From: Arthrobacter methylotrophus
GTDB lineage: Bacteria > Actinomycetota > Actinomycetes > Actinomycetales > Micrococcaceae
NCBI RefSeq assembly: GCF_039539965.1
Contig: NZ_BAABED010000001.1
Coordinates: 1,798,001-1,862,000 of the forward strand
Length of the DNA stretch: 64,000 nucleotides
Direction: 5' to 3'
Part shown: piece by piece, positions 14,373 through 21,983 of the stretch
Numbering within the stretch: position 1 is the first letter of the stretch
Layout: every line of letters starts with the position of its first letter
The notes under the pieces: generated by a model
Databases searched by the model: none
What the model was told of the DNA's origin: nothing
Seen by the model: the letters and a program-made list of their open reading frames with translations, nothing else
Position numbers and translations under genes: made by a program

Positions 14373-14534
14373 TTATCTGTCCCAGCGGGCCTCGTCAGTC
14401 CACCGGGTCCGCGGGCTGGCGGCCTCTTCGGCCTGGGACTTGGCGTCGTTCCAGGCGCTTTTGAAGAACGAGCGAGCAGCCAGTGCGAACAGGGCAGCCA
14501 CTCCTGTCCAAGCTACCTTCTCAAAGTTGTCCAT
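14373..14534 (-). CDS. Small membrane-associated protein (53 aa)
   Basis: Opposite strand to the tRNAs, filling the gap between tRNA-Pro and tRNA-Phe. GGGGAAG ribosome binding site 3 nt before ATG. A short hydrophobic segment (TGVAALFALAARSFF, residues 10-24) precedes an acidic and basic tail. Not a recognised family. Confidence 0.6.
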   Translation of the reverse strand: MDNFEKVAWTGVAALFALAARSFFKSAWNDAKSQAEEAASPRTRWTDEARWDR

Positions 14535-14660
14535 GTCTTCCCCACATCAATCGACGATCCATCGAGCATAGCCGCCCAGGTTGCGGCGCGCTGGAAATCG
14601 TCGGTCGGCGGGTACACGCCGGGTTCACCCGGCCCGCACCACACCGGCTCCGGCCGGCTC

Positions 14661-14733
14661 GGTCTCTTAGCTCAGTTGGTAGAGCGCGTGTCTGAAAAGC
14701 ACGAGGTCCCCGGTTCAAGCCCGGGAGTGGCCA
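14661..14733 (+). tRNA. tRNA-Phe (anticodon GAA)
   Basis: GGTCTCT / AGTGGCC (one T:T mismatch), CGTGT-CTGAAAA-GCACG, T loop TTCAAGC. Confidence 0.92.
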
Positions 14734-14778
14734 CTGGGGTGCAAGCCCTCCTCGTCCGCAGGTACGTGAACCTGCAAT

Positions 14779-14849
14779 GTTGGTGTGGCGTAGTGGTAAC
14801 GCAGCAGTCTGCCAGTCTGCAGTCGCGGGTTCGATCCCCGTCGCCGACT
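14779..14849 (+). tRNA. tRNA-Gly (anticodon GCC)
   Basis: GTTGGTG / CGCCGAC, GCAGT-CTGCCAG-TCTGC (one T:T mismatch), T loop TTCGATC. Confidence 0.91.
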
Positions 14850-14861
14850 CGATTCACCAAT

Positions 14862-14934
14862 GCCGTCGAAGCCCTGAAGGTAGGGCGCCTGGCTTCCAAC
14901 CAGGAGATAGCGGGTTCGATCCCCGTCGCCGGCT
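14862..14934 (+). tRNA. tRNA-Gly (anticodon TCC)
   Basis: GCCGTCG / CGCCGGC (one T:C mismatch), CCTGG-CTTCCAA-CCAGG, T loop TTCGATC. Positions 8-9 are AA. Confidence 0.89.
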
Positions 14935-14959
14935 CGATCGGCGCCTTGTGCGCCGTCAT

Positions 14960-15032
14960 GCCTCCGTAGCTCAGTGGATAGAGCGGCGGCCTTCTAATCC
15001 GCATGTCGCAAGTTTGAATCTTGCCGGGGGCG
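14960..15032 (+). tRNA. tRNA-Arg (anticodon TCT)
   Basis: GCCTCCG / CGGGGGC, GCGGC-CTTCTAA-TCCGC, T loop TTTGAAT. Confidence 0.91.
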
Positions 15033-15064
15033 CTAGATCTGCTTCACTATCTGTTCCGGCGCAC

Positions 15065-15394
15065 CTACTCTTGCCGATGGCGCTCCATGGCCGCGGCAGT
15101 GATGACCTCGTCGGGCTCCAGCCTGGTGCCCCTGAAGCCGTCCATGAGGTCGTCGAGGTAGATGAACGAAACGCCGTCGGTCGGGTCAGCATCCCTGACA
15201 GTCTTTGCCTCAATGTTGGCCTGGATTTCGACTGGATCGATCTCCGTCCCGGAGGTCGCGGCCTCGAGGTCCTTGATATAGACGAACGCCGGCCCGGGGG
15301 AGTGGACTGCTGATCGGAGAGTGTTCATTTGTATCCACGCGTCCAGCTTGGCGGCGTCGATCTGCTTGTCTGCCGGGATCTTCGACTGATGCAT
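15065..15394 (-). CDS. Hypothetical protein (109 aa)
   Basis: Small acidic protein with two repeated-looking segments, PAFVYIKDLEAATSGTEIDP and VSFIYLDDLMDGFRGTRLEP, suggesting an internal duplication of about 30 residues (F-x-Y-x-D-L motif). No known domain. Encoded opposite to the tRNAs. Confidence 0.72.
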   Translation of the reverse strand: MHQSKIPADKQIDAAKLDAWIQMNTLRSAVHSPGPAFVYIKDLEAATSGTEIDPVEIQANIEAKTVRDADPTDGVSFIYLDDLMDGFRGTRLEPDEVITAAAMERHRQE

Positions 15395-15440
15395 GGCACG
15401 ACGTTATCGGAAACCTCGCCGGCTATGGCGATCAGCACGC

Positions 15441-15518
15441 CAAAGCGTTTAGCACAGCTTGCATAGAGCATCCGCTTTGGGAGCGAAAGGCCGCAGTTTC
15501 GGATACCGATACTCCGAC
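15441..15518 (+). pseudogene. tRNA-Pro(TGG) pseudogene
   Basis: TAGAGCATCCGCTTTGGGAG followed by CGAAAGGCCGCAGTTTCG resembles the D, anticodon and variable regions of an actinobacterial tRNA-Pro(TGG), but acceptor and T stem no longer pair. It differs from the intact tRNA-Pro(TGG) at 12149, so it is not a copy of that gene. Confidence 0.6.
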
Positions 15519-15540
15519 AAAAGATTTCATGCGGGACTGC

Positions 15541-16224
15541 CTACATTCCGGCGACGGTTTGTGCGGCTCGTTGCGCCAGGTATTCCTCTAGCGGCTCGGT
15601 CCGGTAGAGTGGCCGTTCTGACCGATCCCAACCGGCCTGTGTTGCGAATCCCAAGGCCCCACTCTCGGAAATATAGATTCCGTCAGCCCGGGGTGTGTCG
15701 GTTCGAACGATTCCTCTCAGGAGCTTTTCGTAGCCAGAACCCAGGTGATGGCAATAGGTGGCTACTTGATCTGCTCCACCGCCTATTAGCGATACGGTTT
15801 GCGACAGGACGATCCTGCCGTCCGAGTCGATGACTAGGGCCTGAGCGGACCTCTCAGTGTTGGTTATTGTCTTCGAGAACGGCTTGAGCGCGTAGGCCGA
15901 TATGTCTGTCTGCTGGGATGGGTAGCCGTCCATGACCGTCATCTTCGGCCATCGTGCAGACTGCAGCTCTGCGAACACCTCGCTGACCAGGCCCTTCAGC
16001 AGGGGCTCCACCTCGGCCAGGATCCCGGAACGAACAGCCGCGGTCTCCAATCGGGAGGCTTCCCGAGCCTCCACTTTGAGCACCTCGCCTTGGAGCTTCT
16101 GCCGAAAGATGTCCTTGAATCCCACTAATACCCCCCGTGATGTCGAGATGCCTGTGGTGTCAGTGTAGACACCGCCTAGAAGCAGTGAGGGAGTTACCGG
16201 TGAAGTTTTCTTCCTGCGCCGCAC
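15541..16224 (-). CDS. Hypothetical protein (227 aa)
   Basis: Soluble protein without signal peptide; the N-terminal third is helical and charged, the C-terminal part contains QALVIDSDGRIVLSQTVSLIGG and HLGSGYEKLLRGIV. No domain recognised. GTG start at 16224 lies within a plus-strand P1 element, so the true start may be further in. Confidence 0.65.
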   Translation of the reverse strand: MRRRKKTSPVTPSLLLGGVYTDTTGISTSRGVLVGFKDIFRQKLQGEVLKVEAREASRLETAAVRSGILAEVEPLLKGLVSEVFAELQSARWPKMTVMDGYPSQQTDISAYALKPFSKTITNTERSAQALVIDSDGRIVLSQTVSLIGGGADQVATYCHHLGSGYEKLLRGIVRTDTPRADGIYISESGALGFATQAGWDRSERPLYRTEPLEEYLAQRAAQTVAGM

Positions 16225-16235
16225 ACATGAGAGAA
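16199..16235 (+). promoter_or_regulatory. P1 promoter upstream of tRNA-like RNA and tmRNA
   Basis: GGTGAA at 16199-16204, 17-bp spacer, CACACAT at 16222-16228. No gene start follows; the next features are the tRNA-like RNA at 16389 and tmRNA. Confidence 0.65.
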
Positions 16236-16388
16236 GTCAGGGGCGCCGAACACGGCCAGTGACCGGGTGCTTCCGCCCGATCGAACACTCTGAGAATGGT
16301 GGCTCGTAAACGAAGCCCAGTTGGCCAAGCTGGGACATCAAAAAGGACATAGCGGTGGAGGGCCTGTTCGGTGCCAGAGACCGCGTTT

Positions 16389-16473
16389 GGGGACCTAGCT
16401 CAGTGGCAGAGCGAGGGATGGGAGGGCGCCCTTCATCCATCCTTGGTCAGCGGTTCGAATCCGCTGGTCTCCT
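16389..16473 (+). tRNA. Atypical tRNA-like RNA with extended anticodon arm and alanine-type acceptor
   Basis: GGGGACC / GGTCTCC acceptor with G3:U70, normal D arm (GCTCAGTGGCAGAGC) and T arm (AGCGG-TTCGAAT-CCGCT). The anticodon arm is 31 nt instead of 17: AGGGATGG pairs with CCATCCTT and an inner GAGGG/CCTTC helix follows, so no anticodon can be assigned. Discriminator T. Confidence 0.6.
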
Positions 16474-16500
16474 CGAGGCAGCTTCGGCGGCCTTACCAAA

Positions 16501-16885
16501 GGGGGTGACTTGGTTTCGATACCGCCTGATCATTCCGGGAAGAAGCGGGTAAGGAAGCGCACGGGAATCCTTTCAAAAATCCGGGCAACAAGAGATGCCA
16601 ACGCAACTCGCAACGACTACAGCCTCGCCGCTTAATTGCGACGGGACCTAAGCGTGGTCTGTCTCAAACCGCATCAGGCAAATGGTTTCGGCCGCGGTTT
16701 AGGCATCAGCTAAAGGACACCTGAGTGACGGCAGCGCTGCGGGCCGGCATTCGTATCAGCAGCTAGACCGGGACGGTCCGTTGTTCGCCATGAACCGGCC
16801 GGGTCGATAAGCACCAAGGCGGACTACACCCGTAGAAGAGCTCGGAATCAGGGGGTACACAGGGGTTCGAATCCCCTCACCTCCA
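16501..16885 (+). ncRNA. ssrA: tmRNA (transfer-messenger RNA)
   Basis: Rescues stalled ribosomes by acting as alanyl-tRNA and then as template for a degradation tag. The ends pair as GGGGGTG / CACCTCC with the G3:U70 alanine signal, 5' part carries GGTTTCGAT, and the T arm is AGGGG-TTCGAAT-CCCCT. CCTGAT..ATTCC near the 5' end pairs with GGAATCAGG near the 3' end. The tag frame at 16597-16635 reads ANATRNDYSLAA then TAA; the resume codon could be a few codons earlier. Located among the tRNAs, so this element carries its own trans-translation RNA. Confidence 0.93.
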
Positions 16886-16930
16886 CGACTCAGGCCGGGG
16901 CGCCACACCAGTGACTCCGGCCTTTTACCT

Positions 16931-17011
16931 GGCGCTGTGGGCGAATTGGCAAGCCGGCAGACTGCAAATCTGTGCCTTCGGGCATTGCCGGTTCGAGTCC
17001 GGTCGGCGCCT
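16931..17011 (+). tRNA. tRNA-Cys (anticodon GCA)
   Basis: GGCGCTG / CGGCGCC, GCAGA-CTGCAAA-TCTGT, T loop TTCGAGT. The variable region is 13 nt with a GCC-TTCG-GGC hairpin, longer than usual for Cys. Confidence 0.9.
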
Positions 17012-17024
17012 CTGAGTTATGCCT

Positions 17025-17111
17025 GGAAGTTTGGCCGAGTGGCAAGGCAACTGTCTTGAAAACAGTAGTCGGGTGTGAAAGCCCGCGGGGGTTCGATCCC
17101 CTCAACTTCCG
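17025..17111 (+). tRNA. tRNA-Ser (anticodon TGA)
   Basis: GGAAGTT / AACTTCC, ACTGT-CTTGAAA-ACAGT, long variable arm, T loop TTCGATC. Confidence 0.94.
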
Positions 17112-17115
17112 CGAC

Positions 17116-17152
17116 GGTGACGCCTAGCGATCCCTCCGCACACATGAAGTCT
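17116..17152 (+). promoter_or_regulatory. P1 promoter for gene at 17189
   Basis: GGTGAC at 17116-17121, 17-bp spacer, CACACAT at 17139-17145; the gene follows with a ribosome binding site after a leader of about 35 nt. Confidence 0.78.
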
Positions 17153-17188
17153 GCCGGGAAAACCGGCCTTCAGCCGGAAGGAACCTCC

Positions 17189-17641
17189 ATGTCCACCACA
17201 TTCAGCGCCGTCCCTGGCCCGGTCACTGGCTTCGCCATCTCCTGCGTCCACGGCCCGACAGACCACCTCTTCGAGTCCTACCCGGCCGTCCAGGAGTTCC
17301 TGCAGGCTGAGCTGGACGCCCACGGCGGCACCGGCCACCTGGCTGGTTGCGGTAACGACTTCTGCGCCGCGATGCGCATGTCCATTGAGGCTCTCGAGGC
17401 CGACCCATCCCCGCGGATGCGGGTCTCCAACTCCAACGGCGGGGCCCTGGCGTCTTTGCTCGGCTACCCCGCGGACGGCTATTCCGTCTCCGGGTCTGAC
17501 ACCGCGGAGGTCTTCCGGGACCGTGTCCTGGCCGCCCAGTCCACGAACTCGGACAGCGGCTACACTGCCGATCGGCTCGTGGAGCTGCTCGACATCGCCG
17601 AGTTCTGCGCCGCCCGCGGCCGAGATGTCCAGTGGGCCTGA
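17189..17641 (+). CDS. Hypothetical protein (150 aa)
   Basis: Acidic soluble protein; CGNDFCAAM carries a Cys pair and there is an earlier single Cys in AISCVHGP. No family recognised. Start chosen at 17189 after GGAAGGAACC; longer frames upstream overlap tRNA-Ser. Transcribed from a P1 promoter. Confidence 0.78.
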   Translation: MSTTFSAVPGPVTGFAISCVHGPTDHLFESYPAVQEFLQAELDAHGGTGHLAGCGNDFCAAMRMSIEALEADPSPRMRVSNSNGGALASLLGYPADGYSVSGSDTAEVFRDRVLAAQSTNSDSGYTADRLVELLDIAEFCAARGRDVQWA

Positions 17642-17662
17642 ACGGCGCTGGTGCCACCCGTC

Positions 17663-17678
17663 TACGCATGCTTCCTTC
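17663..17678 (+). promoter_or_regulatory. P2 motif for leaderless acetyltransferase gene
   Basis: TACGCATGCTTCC at 17663-17675; the GTG start lies 9 nt after TACGCAT. Confidence 0.6.
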
Positions 17679-18266
17679 GTGAGCCCCTCAGTAATTAGCG
17701 CCGTCCGGCCCGTAGCGGAGATCGTCCCGTTCGACCCGAAGACACATCTCCAGGGCGCCGTCGAAGCGCTGCTGCGGTTGCGCCGCGCCGGGGGCCTCTA
17801 TCCTCCGCGCAACGTGAAGGCCGCCATCAGTGACTTCGCCTACTGGCTCCTCAGCGAGGAGGTCCTGGGCCGCTGGGTCGCGCTCATTGATGGCCAGGTC
17901 GCAGGGCACATCGCCCTCACCGCTCCCCATCCGTACCTGACCGACGCCCTCGCCAGCATGGATCAGGTGCCCGTGGAGCCCGACGGTTTCTGCGAGGTCT
18001 CCAAGTTTTTCGTTGACCCGGACGCCCAAGACCGCGGAGTCGGCGCAGCGTTGTTCGACGCGGCAATCGGCTTCGCCCGCAGCCAGGGCCTTCAGCCGGC
18101 ATTGGCTGTCGTGGACACGTCCCTTGCCGCCCGGCGGTTCTTTGGCCGCCACGGCATGACAGAAGCGGGCAGTCTCCGCGGGATCCACGGTGAAAAATTC
18201 GTGTTCGTCGGCGCGGCCAAGACCGTCTGGCGTCGGGAACCGGCCGTCACCGCTCGGGCCGCATAG
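17679..18266 (+). CDS. GNAT-family N-acetyltransferase (195 aa)
   Basis: Acetyl-CoA-dependent acetyltransferase fold: motif A is KFFVDPDAQDRGVGAALFDA (about residues 108-127) with the Q-x-x-G-x-G/A pyrophosphate loop, and motif B is ARRFFGRHGMTEAGS. Substrate cannot be predicted. GTG start directly after a P2 element, so probably leaderless. Confidence 0.88.
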   Translation: MSPSVISAVRPVAEIVPFDPKTHLQGAVEALLRLRRAGGLYPPRNVKAAISDFAYWLLSEEVLGRWVALIDGQVAGHIALTAPHPYLTDALASMDQVPVEPDGFCEVSKFFVDPDAQDRGVGAALFDAAIGFARSQGLQPALAVVDTSLAARRFFGRHGMTEAGSLRGIHGEKFVFVGAAKTVWRREPAVTARAA

Positions 18267-18307
18267 GAAAGCCCAGACACCACCGGCCCCACCGACGAGG
18301 AACCCTT

Positions 18308-18484
18308 ATGGCACCGCAATACCCCGTTAACCCCGAGTTGAAAAGCTTTGTCAGCACGCAGCTGCTGTTCACCCGCATGGACGAGAACGCGGCAACCGAC
18401 GCCCTGGAATTCCTGGGGGTGGCAGAGGCCGGGAATGAGACGGCCGAGCACCTCATCGTGCCGGCCGAACTGGTCGGCGTCTAG
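18308..18484 (+). CDS. Small hypothetical protein (58 aa)
   Basis: ATG preceded by GACGAGGAA, acidic 58-residue product, in line between the acetyltransferase and thioredoxin reductase genes on the same strand with short gaps. Function unknown. Confidence 0.6.
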   Translation: MAPQYPVNPELKSFVSTQLLFTRMDENAATDALEFLGVAEAGNETAEHLIVPAELVGV

Positions 18485-18535
18485 CACCCCTGAACGCCCG
18501 CACCCCGAACATTCAATCCTTTTTGAAAGAGACCC

Positions 18536-19516
18536 GTGAGCACTTCACTCCCCGCCGAACCCCTCATCCGCGACGTCATCATCGTTGGTTCAGGACCGGC
18601 CGGCTACACCGCCGGTATCTACACCGGACGCGCCAACCGCAAGCCTCTGATCGTGGCCGGGATGATGGAGCCGGGTGGGGAGTTGATGAAAACCACGGTG
18701 GTCGAAAACTACCCCGGCTACTCCTATGGCATCGAAGGTCCCGACCTGATGGACAACATGCAGGGACAGGCCGAACGCTTCGGTGCGGAGATCCTGTTTG
18801 AGGAGGCCACGGACCTCGAACTGGACGGCCCGGTCAAGAAGGTCACTACGACCGATGGCGAGGTCTATCTGGCCCGGTCCGTGATCATCTCCACCGGCTC
18901 AGCACACCGGAAACTGGGCTTGCCGAACGAGAGCGCCCTCTCCGGCCGTGGCGTGTCGTACTGCGCCACGTGCGACGGGTCGTTCTTCCGCGACCAGGAC
19001 GTCGCTGTCGTTGGCGGCGGCGATTCGGCTGCCGAGGAGGCACTGTTCCTGACCAACTTGGCGAAGTCCGTGCGCCTGATTGTCCGCGGCGACCAGCTGC
19101 GCGCCTCGAAGATCATGGCGGACCGCGTCATGAGGCAGCCGAAGATCTCGGTCGAGTTCAATACCGTCGTGACGGGTATCCTCGGCGAGGACAAGCTCCA
19201 CGGGCTTATCCTCACCTCCGCTGACCGGGAGCACCCCTACACAGTGCCAGCCGACGGCCTGTTCATCGCCATCGGCAACGACCCGCGCACCGCCCTGGTC
19301 CAGGGCCAGCTGGAGCTCGCTGAGCAAGGCACCATCGCCGTGGACGGCCGAAGTTCCCGGACGAGCCTCCCGGGTGTGTTCGCCGCCGGCGACGTAATCG
19401 ACCCGAGCTATCGCCAGGCTGTCACCGCCGCGGCGTCCGGTTGTGTCGCTGCCCTGGACGTCGAGCACTTCCTGGCAAACTCCGTCCCGGCACCGCTGGA
19501 GGCGGCCACGGCCTAA
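18536..19516 (+). CDS. trxB: Thioredoxin-disulfide reductase (326 aa)
   Basis: Flavoenzyme that passes electrons from NADPH to thioredoxin. FAD-binding GSGPAGYTAGIYTGRA at about residues 17-32, active-site CATC at 143-146, NADPH-binding GGGDSAAEEALFL after it and C-terminal GVFAAGDV. Full length for the family. GTG start preceded by GAAAGAG. No thioredoxin gene lies next to it. An element-encoded reductase may serve a ribonucleotide reductase elsewhere on the replicon or simply duplicate the host enzyme. Confidence 0.96.
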   Translation: MSTSLPAEPLIRDVIIVGSGPAGYTAGIYTGRANRKPLIVAGMMEPGGELMKTTVVENYPGYSYGIEGPDLMDNMQGQAERFGAEILFEEATDLELDGPVKKVTTTDGEVYLARSVIISTGSAHRKLGLPNESALSGRGVSYCATCDGSFFRDQDVAVVGGGDSAAEEALFLTNLAKSVRLIVRGDQLRASKIMADRVMRQPKISVEFNTVVTGILGEDKLHGLILTSADREHPYTVPADGLFIAIGNDPRTALVQGQLELAEQGTIAVDGRSSRTSLPGVFAAGDVIDPSYRQAVTAAASGCVAALDVEHFLANSVPAPLEAATA

Positions 19517-19523
19517 GCGCCGA

Positions 19524-19596
19524 TCCGCGCTGGTGTAACTGGCAGCACGCCGGTCTTTGGAACCGGATGGTCGAGGTTCAAACCCTCGGCGCGGAG
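19524..19596 (+). tRNA. tRNA-Gln (anticodon TTG)
   Basis: TCCGCGC / GCGCGGA, CCGGT-CTTTGGA-ACCGG, T loop TTCAAAC. Last tRNA in the window, separated from the main array by four genes. Confidence 0.92.
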
Positions 19597-19641
19597 CAGA
19601 AAGACCCCCGGAGCGCACGCTCCCCGAACGACTGGACAGGC

Positions 19642-20013
19642 ATGGAACAACTCCCGACAGGATCCCGCGTGAGGCTCGGCCAGGGCACCCGCCCGAAGGC
19701 CTGGTGGACGGTACGCGCAGTGGACGACCGTTTCACCGTCCTGACCCGGCCCGCATCCAAGAAAGACCGCGGAAGTGAGTTCACGATCATCGACAACGTC
19801 CGCGGCCTTAGCGGCCCGTGTGACCTCATCGGGCAGGGCTGGGACGTCGACGCCGAGCATGGCTGCGAGAAGCTGCTGCGGGCACTGAACTTCCACCTGG
19901 AGGTCGTGGCCAGGCTGGCGGCTGGCGAAGGATCGGTGCGTATGACGGAGACATCCACGGAGGTCTCCTACCGGAACAACGTACCGATCGAGTTTCTTCA
20001 GGTGGGTTCCTAA
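19642..20013 (+). CDS. Hypothetical protein (123 aa)
   Basis: Small protein with a beta-rich N-terminal half (RVRLGQGTRPKAWWTVRAVD, FTVLTRP) and helical middle. No domain recognised. Start at 19642 chosen because upstream frame overlaps tRNA-Gln; GGACAGG lies just before it. Confidence 0.68.
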   Translation: MEQLPTGSRVRLGQGTRPKAWWTVRAVDDRFTVLTRPASKKDRGSEFTIIDNVRGLSGPCDLIGQGWDVDAEHGCEKLLRALNFHLEVVARLAAGEGSVRMTETSTEVSYRNNVPIEFLQVGS

Positions 20014-20127
20014 CCACCCCCTTTTCACGTTCGCTGCGGATTTCCCAATGACAAAACCGCTCTCACACAAGTGGGCGCATAGAGCAGTCAGGAGCCGCGA
20101 ACACAACAGGAAAGGGGCGCGGATGTC

Positions 20128-20586
20128 ATGGAGAGCGTTCTGGTTCTCAACGCAGGATACGAGCCTCTGCACAGGGTTTCGCTGAAGCACGCCATCAGGA
20201 TGGTCCACCGCGGTGTGGCCGAAGTCCTCAAGGACGACGGTGAGCGGCTCGGACCCTTCGCGCGCCCCCTGGTCCTGCGGCTCATTAGGTACGTGAAGAT
20301 GACCTGGCGTGCCCGCCCCAGCTGCAGCAAGGAAGCGGTGAAGCGTCGCGACGGCCGCTGCGCCTACTGCCCGAAGGGGAAGGCTGAAACGGTCGACCAC
20401 ATCATCCCGCAGTCCCGTGGCGGCCGGAACACGTGGATGAACCTGGTCGGCTGCTGCTTCCGGTGCAACCAGAAGAAGGCTGACAGAACCCCGGCGGAGG
20501 CAGGCATGAAACTGCTCCTGACACCGTACGCACCCAAGGAGCGGCCGCCGCTGCTGCCCGACTTCGACTACGCACTCCTGGCATAG
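20128..20586 (+). CDS. HNH endonuclease family protein (152 aa)
   Basis: Starts with VLVLNAGYEPLHRVSLKHAI, typical of the short actinobacterial HNH proteins, then zinc site CAYC...DHIIPQSRGG...GCCFRCNQKKADRTPAEAGM with the HNH catalytic His in DHIIP. Length normal for the family. Biological role of this group is not established; not evidently a homing enzyme. Ribosome binding site GGAAAGGGG. Confidence 0.92.
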   Translation: MESVLVLNAGYEPLHRVSLKHAIRMVHRGVAEVLKDDGERLGPFARPLVLRLIRYVKMTWRARPSCSKEAVKRRDGRCAYCPKGKAETVDHIIPQSRGGRNTWMNLVGCCFRCNQKKADRTPAEAGMKLLLTPYAPKERPPLLPDFDYALLA

Positions 20587-20620
20587 GAAAGGGCCCCTGG
20601 ATCATCCGGGGCCCTTTCCT
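20587..20620 (+). terminator. Bidirectional terminator
   Basis: GGAAAGGGCCCCTGG pairs with CCGGGGCCCTTTCC; between convergent genes ending at 20586 (+) and 20632 (-). Confidence 0.82.
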
Positions 20621-20631
20621 ATCGGCGCATC

Positions 20632-21105
20632 CTAGGCGAGGATCTTTGCGAAGCTCGAGCCCAGATCGGGACAGTAGTTCTGCCCGCCGACGGTCAGCAG
20701 CTGGGTGATGTCCTTGGCCAGCTGAGGCGTCAAACCGTCAGCGGACCCGGTGGCGGCGGTGAGTGCCTGCTTCAGGAGAACATCCTTGCCGGTCGCACCG
20801 TTTCCTACGGAAGCGCAGGTTAGCTGGGCGATGACCGTCAGTTTGTCATCATCAAAAGCCGTCAGCGTGGTGGTGCCCTTGCGGGCCTCTGCGTAAAACT
20901 CTTTGTCTTTCATGACGGGCTTCTGGTAGTCCCACATCGTCTTGTTCGGCTTTGGCCCGTCCGTGGCCGCGCTGCCGAAATGCGGGTCCGCCGTGTTGGA
21001 AGGATCGGGACCGATGAACGGCGGCGTCGCCGGTGCCGCGGCAGAACATCCGGCAGCCAATGCAAGAACGGCTGCGCCGAGAGCGAGTGTTGCGAGTTTC
21101 TTCAT
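20632..21105 (-). CDS. Exported lipoprotein (157 aa)
   Basis: Signal peptide residues 1-19 with lipobox LAAGC (Cys 20). The mature part has two cysteines (LTCASVG and QNYCPDLG) that could form a disulfide and a C-terminal helical segment similar in style to DUF732 mycobacterial exported proteins. Ribosome binding site GAAGGA before ATG. A P2 motif lies about 50 nt upstream. Confidence 0.82.
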   Translation of the reverse strand: MKKLATLALGAAVLALAAGCSAAAPATPPFIGPDPSNTADPHFGSAATDGPKPNKTMWDYQKPVMKDKEFYAEARKGTTTLTAFDDDKLTVIAQLTCASVGNGATGKDVLLKQALTAATGSADGLTPQLAKDITQLLTVGGQNYCPDLGSSFAKILA

Positions 21106-21136
21106 GAGGATCCTTCAGGCAGGACGGGAATGGCAT

Positions 21137-21160
21137 GGCCTTCATCTGGAAACATGCGTA
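21137..21160 (-). promoter_or_regulatory. P2 motif upstream of lipoprotein gene
   Basis: Minus strand TACGCATGTTTCC (TACGCAT at 21160-21154), about 50 nt before the lipoprotein ATG. Confidence 0.5.
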
Positions 21161-21217
21161 GGCATACAGCCGGTGGCTGTGTTTTGGGCGGCCATCCATC
21201 CGGGAGAGGATGGCCTG

Positions 21218-21973
21218 ATGACTACTGCACTGATCACCGGAGCCACATCGGGCCTAGGCGCCGAGTTCGCCCGCCAGCTCGCCGCCCGCGGCCACCACCT
21301 TGTCCTGGTAGCCCGTGACACGGCCCGGCTGCAGGAGCGCGCCATTGAGCTCACCGCGGCCTACGGCGTCGGTGTGGAGATCCTGACCGCTGACCTGCTG
21401 ACCGATGACGGGGTCGCACTGGTCGCGGCACGGCTCGAGGAGGATGACCGGGCTGTCGATGTGCTGGTCAACAACGCCGGGTTCGGGCTGGCCGGCTGGT
21501 TCACCGACAACACTCTCGCCCAGGAACGCGAACACCTCCGGATCCTCGTGCAGACCCCGATGGACCTGTCCCACGCTGCACTGACGGCCATGGTCCTCCG
21601 AGGAGGCGGCCGGGTCATCAACGTCTCCTCAGTCGCCGGGTTCACCCCGCGCGGGACCTACTCGGCCGCGAAAGCCTGGGTCATCAATTTCAGCCGCTGG
21701 GCAAACGCCCACTACGGGCCGAAGGGTGTGAGCGTGACAGCGATCTGCCCCGGGTTTGTCCGCACGGAGTTCCACGGCCGTATGGGCGCCGATACCACCG
21801 GCATACGAGGCTGGATGTGGCTGGCACCGGAGCGGGTCGTCCGCGAAGGACTCCGGGACGCATTCGCAGGCAAGGCGGTGTCGATCCCGACGAAACGCTA
21901 CAAGGCCCTCACTGCGGTCACAGCCAACATGCCGGATGCGCTGGCGACGAAGTTCTCCGCCCGCGGACGCTAG
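21218..21973 (+). CDS. Short-chain dehydrogenase/reductase (251 aa)
   Basis: NAD(P)-dependent oxidoreductase: TGATSGLG at residues 7-14, NNAG at about 86, catalytic Ser in INVSSVAGF and YSAAK (Tyr/Lys pair), then CPGFVRTEF. Full length. GGGAGAGGA ribosome binding site. Substrate unknown. Divergent from the lipoprotein gene. Confidence 0.94.
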   Translation: MTTALITGATSGLGAEFARQLAARGHHLVLVARDTARLQERAIELTAAYGVGVEILTADLLTDDGVALVAARLEEDDRAVDVLVNNAGFGLAGWFTDNTLAQEREHLRILVQTPMDLSHAALTAMVLRGGGRVINVSSVAGFTPRGTYSAAKAWVINFSRWANAHYGPKGVSVTAICPGFVRTEFHGRMGADTTGIRGWMWLAPERVVREGLRDAFAGKAVSIPTKRYKALTAVTANMPDALATKFSARGR

Positions 21974-21983
21974 AGCCTGCCGG

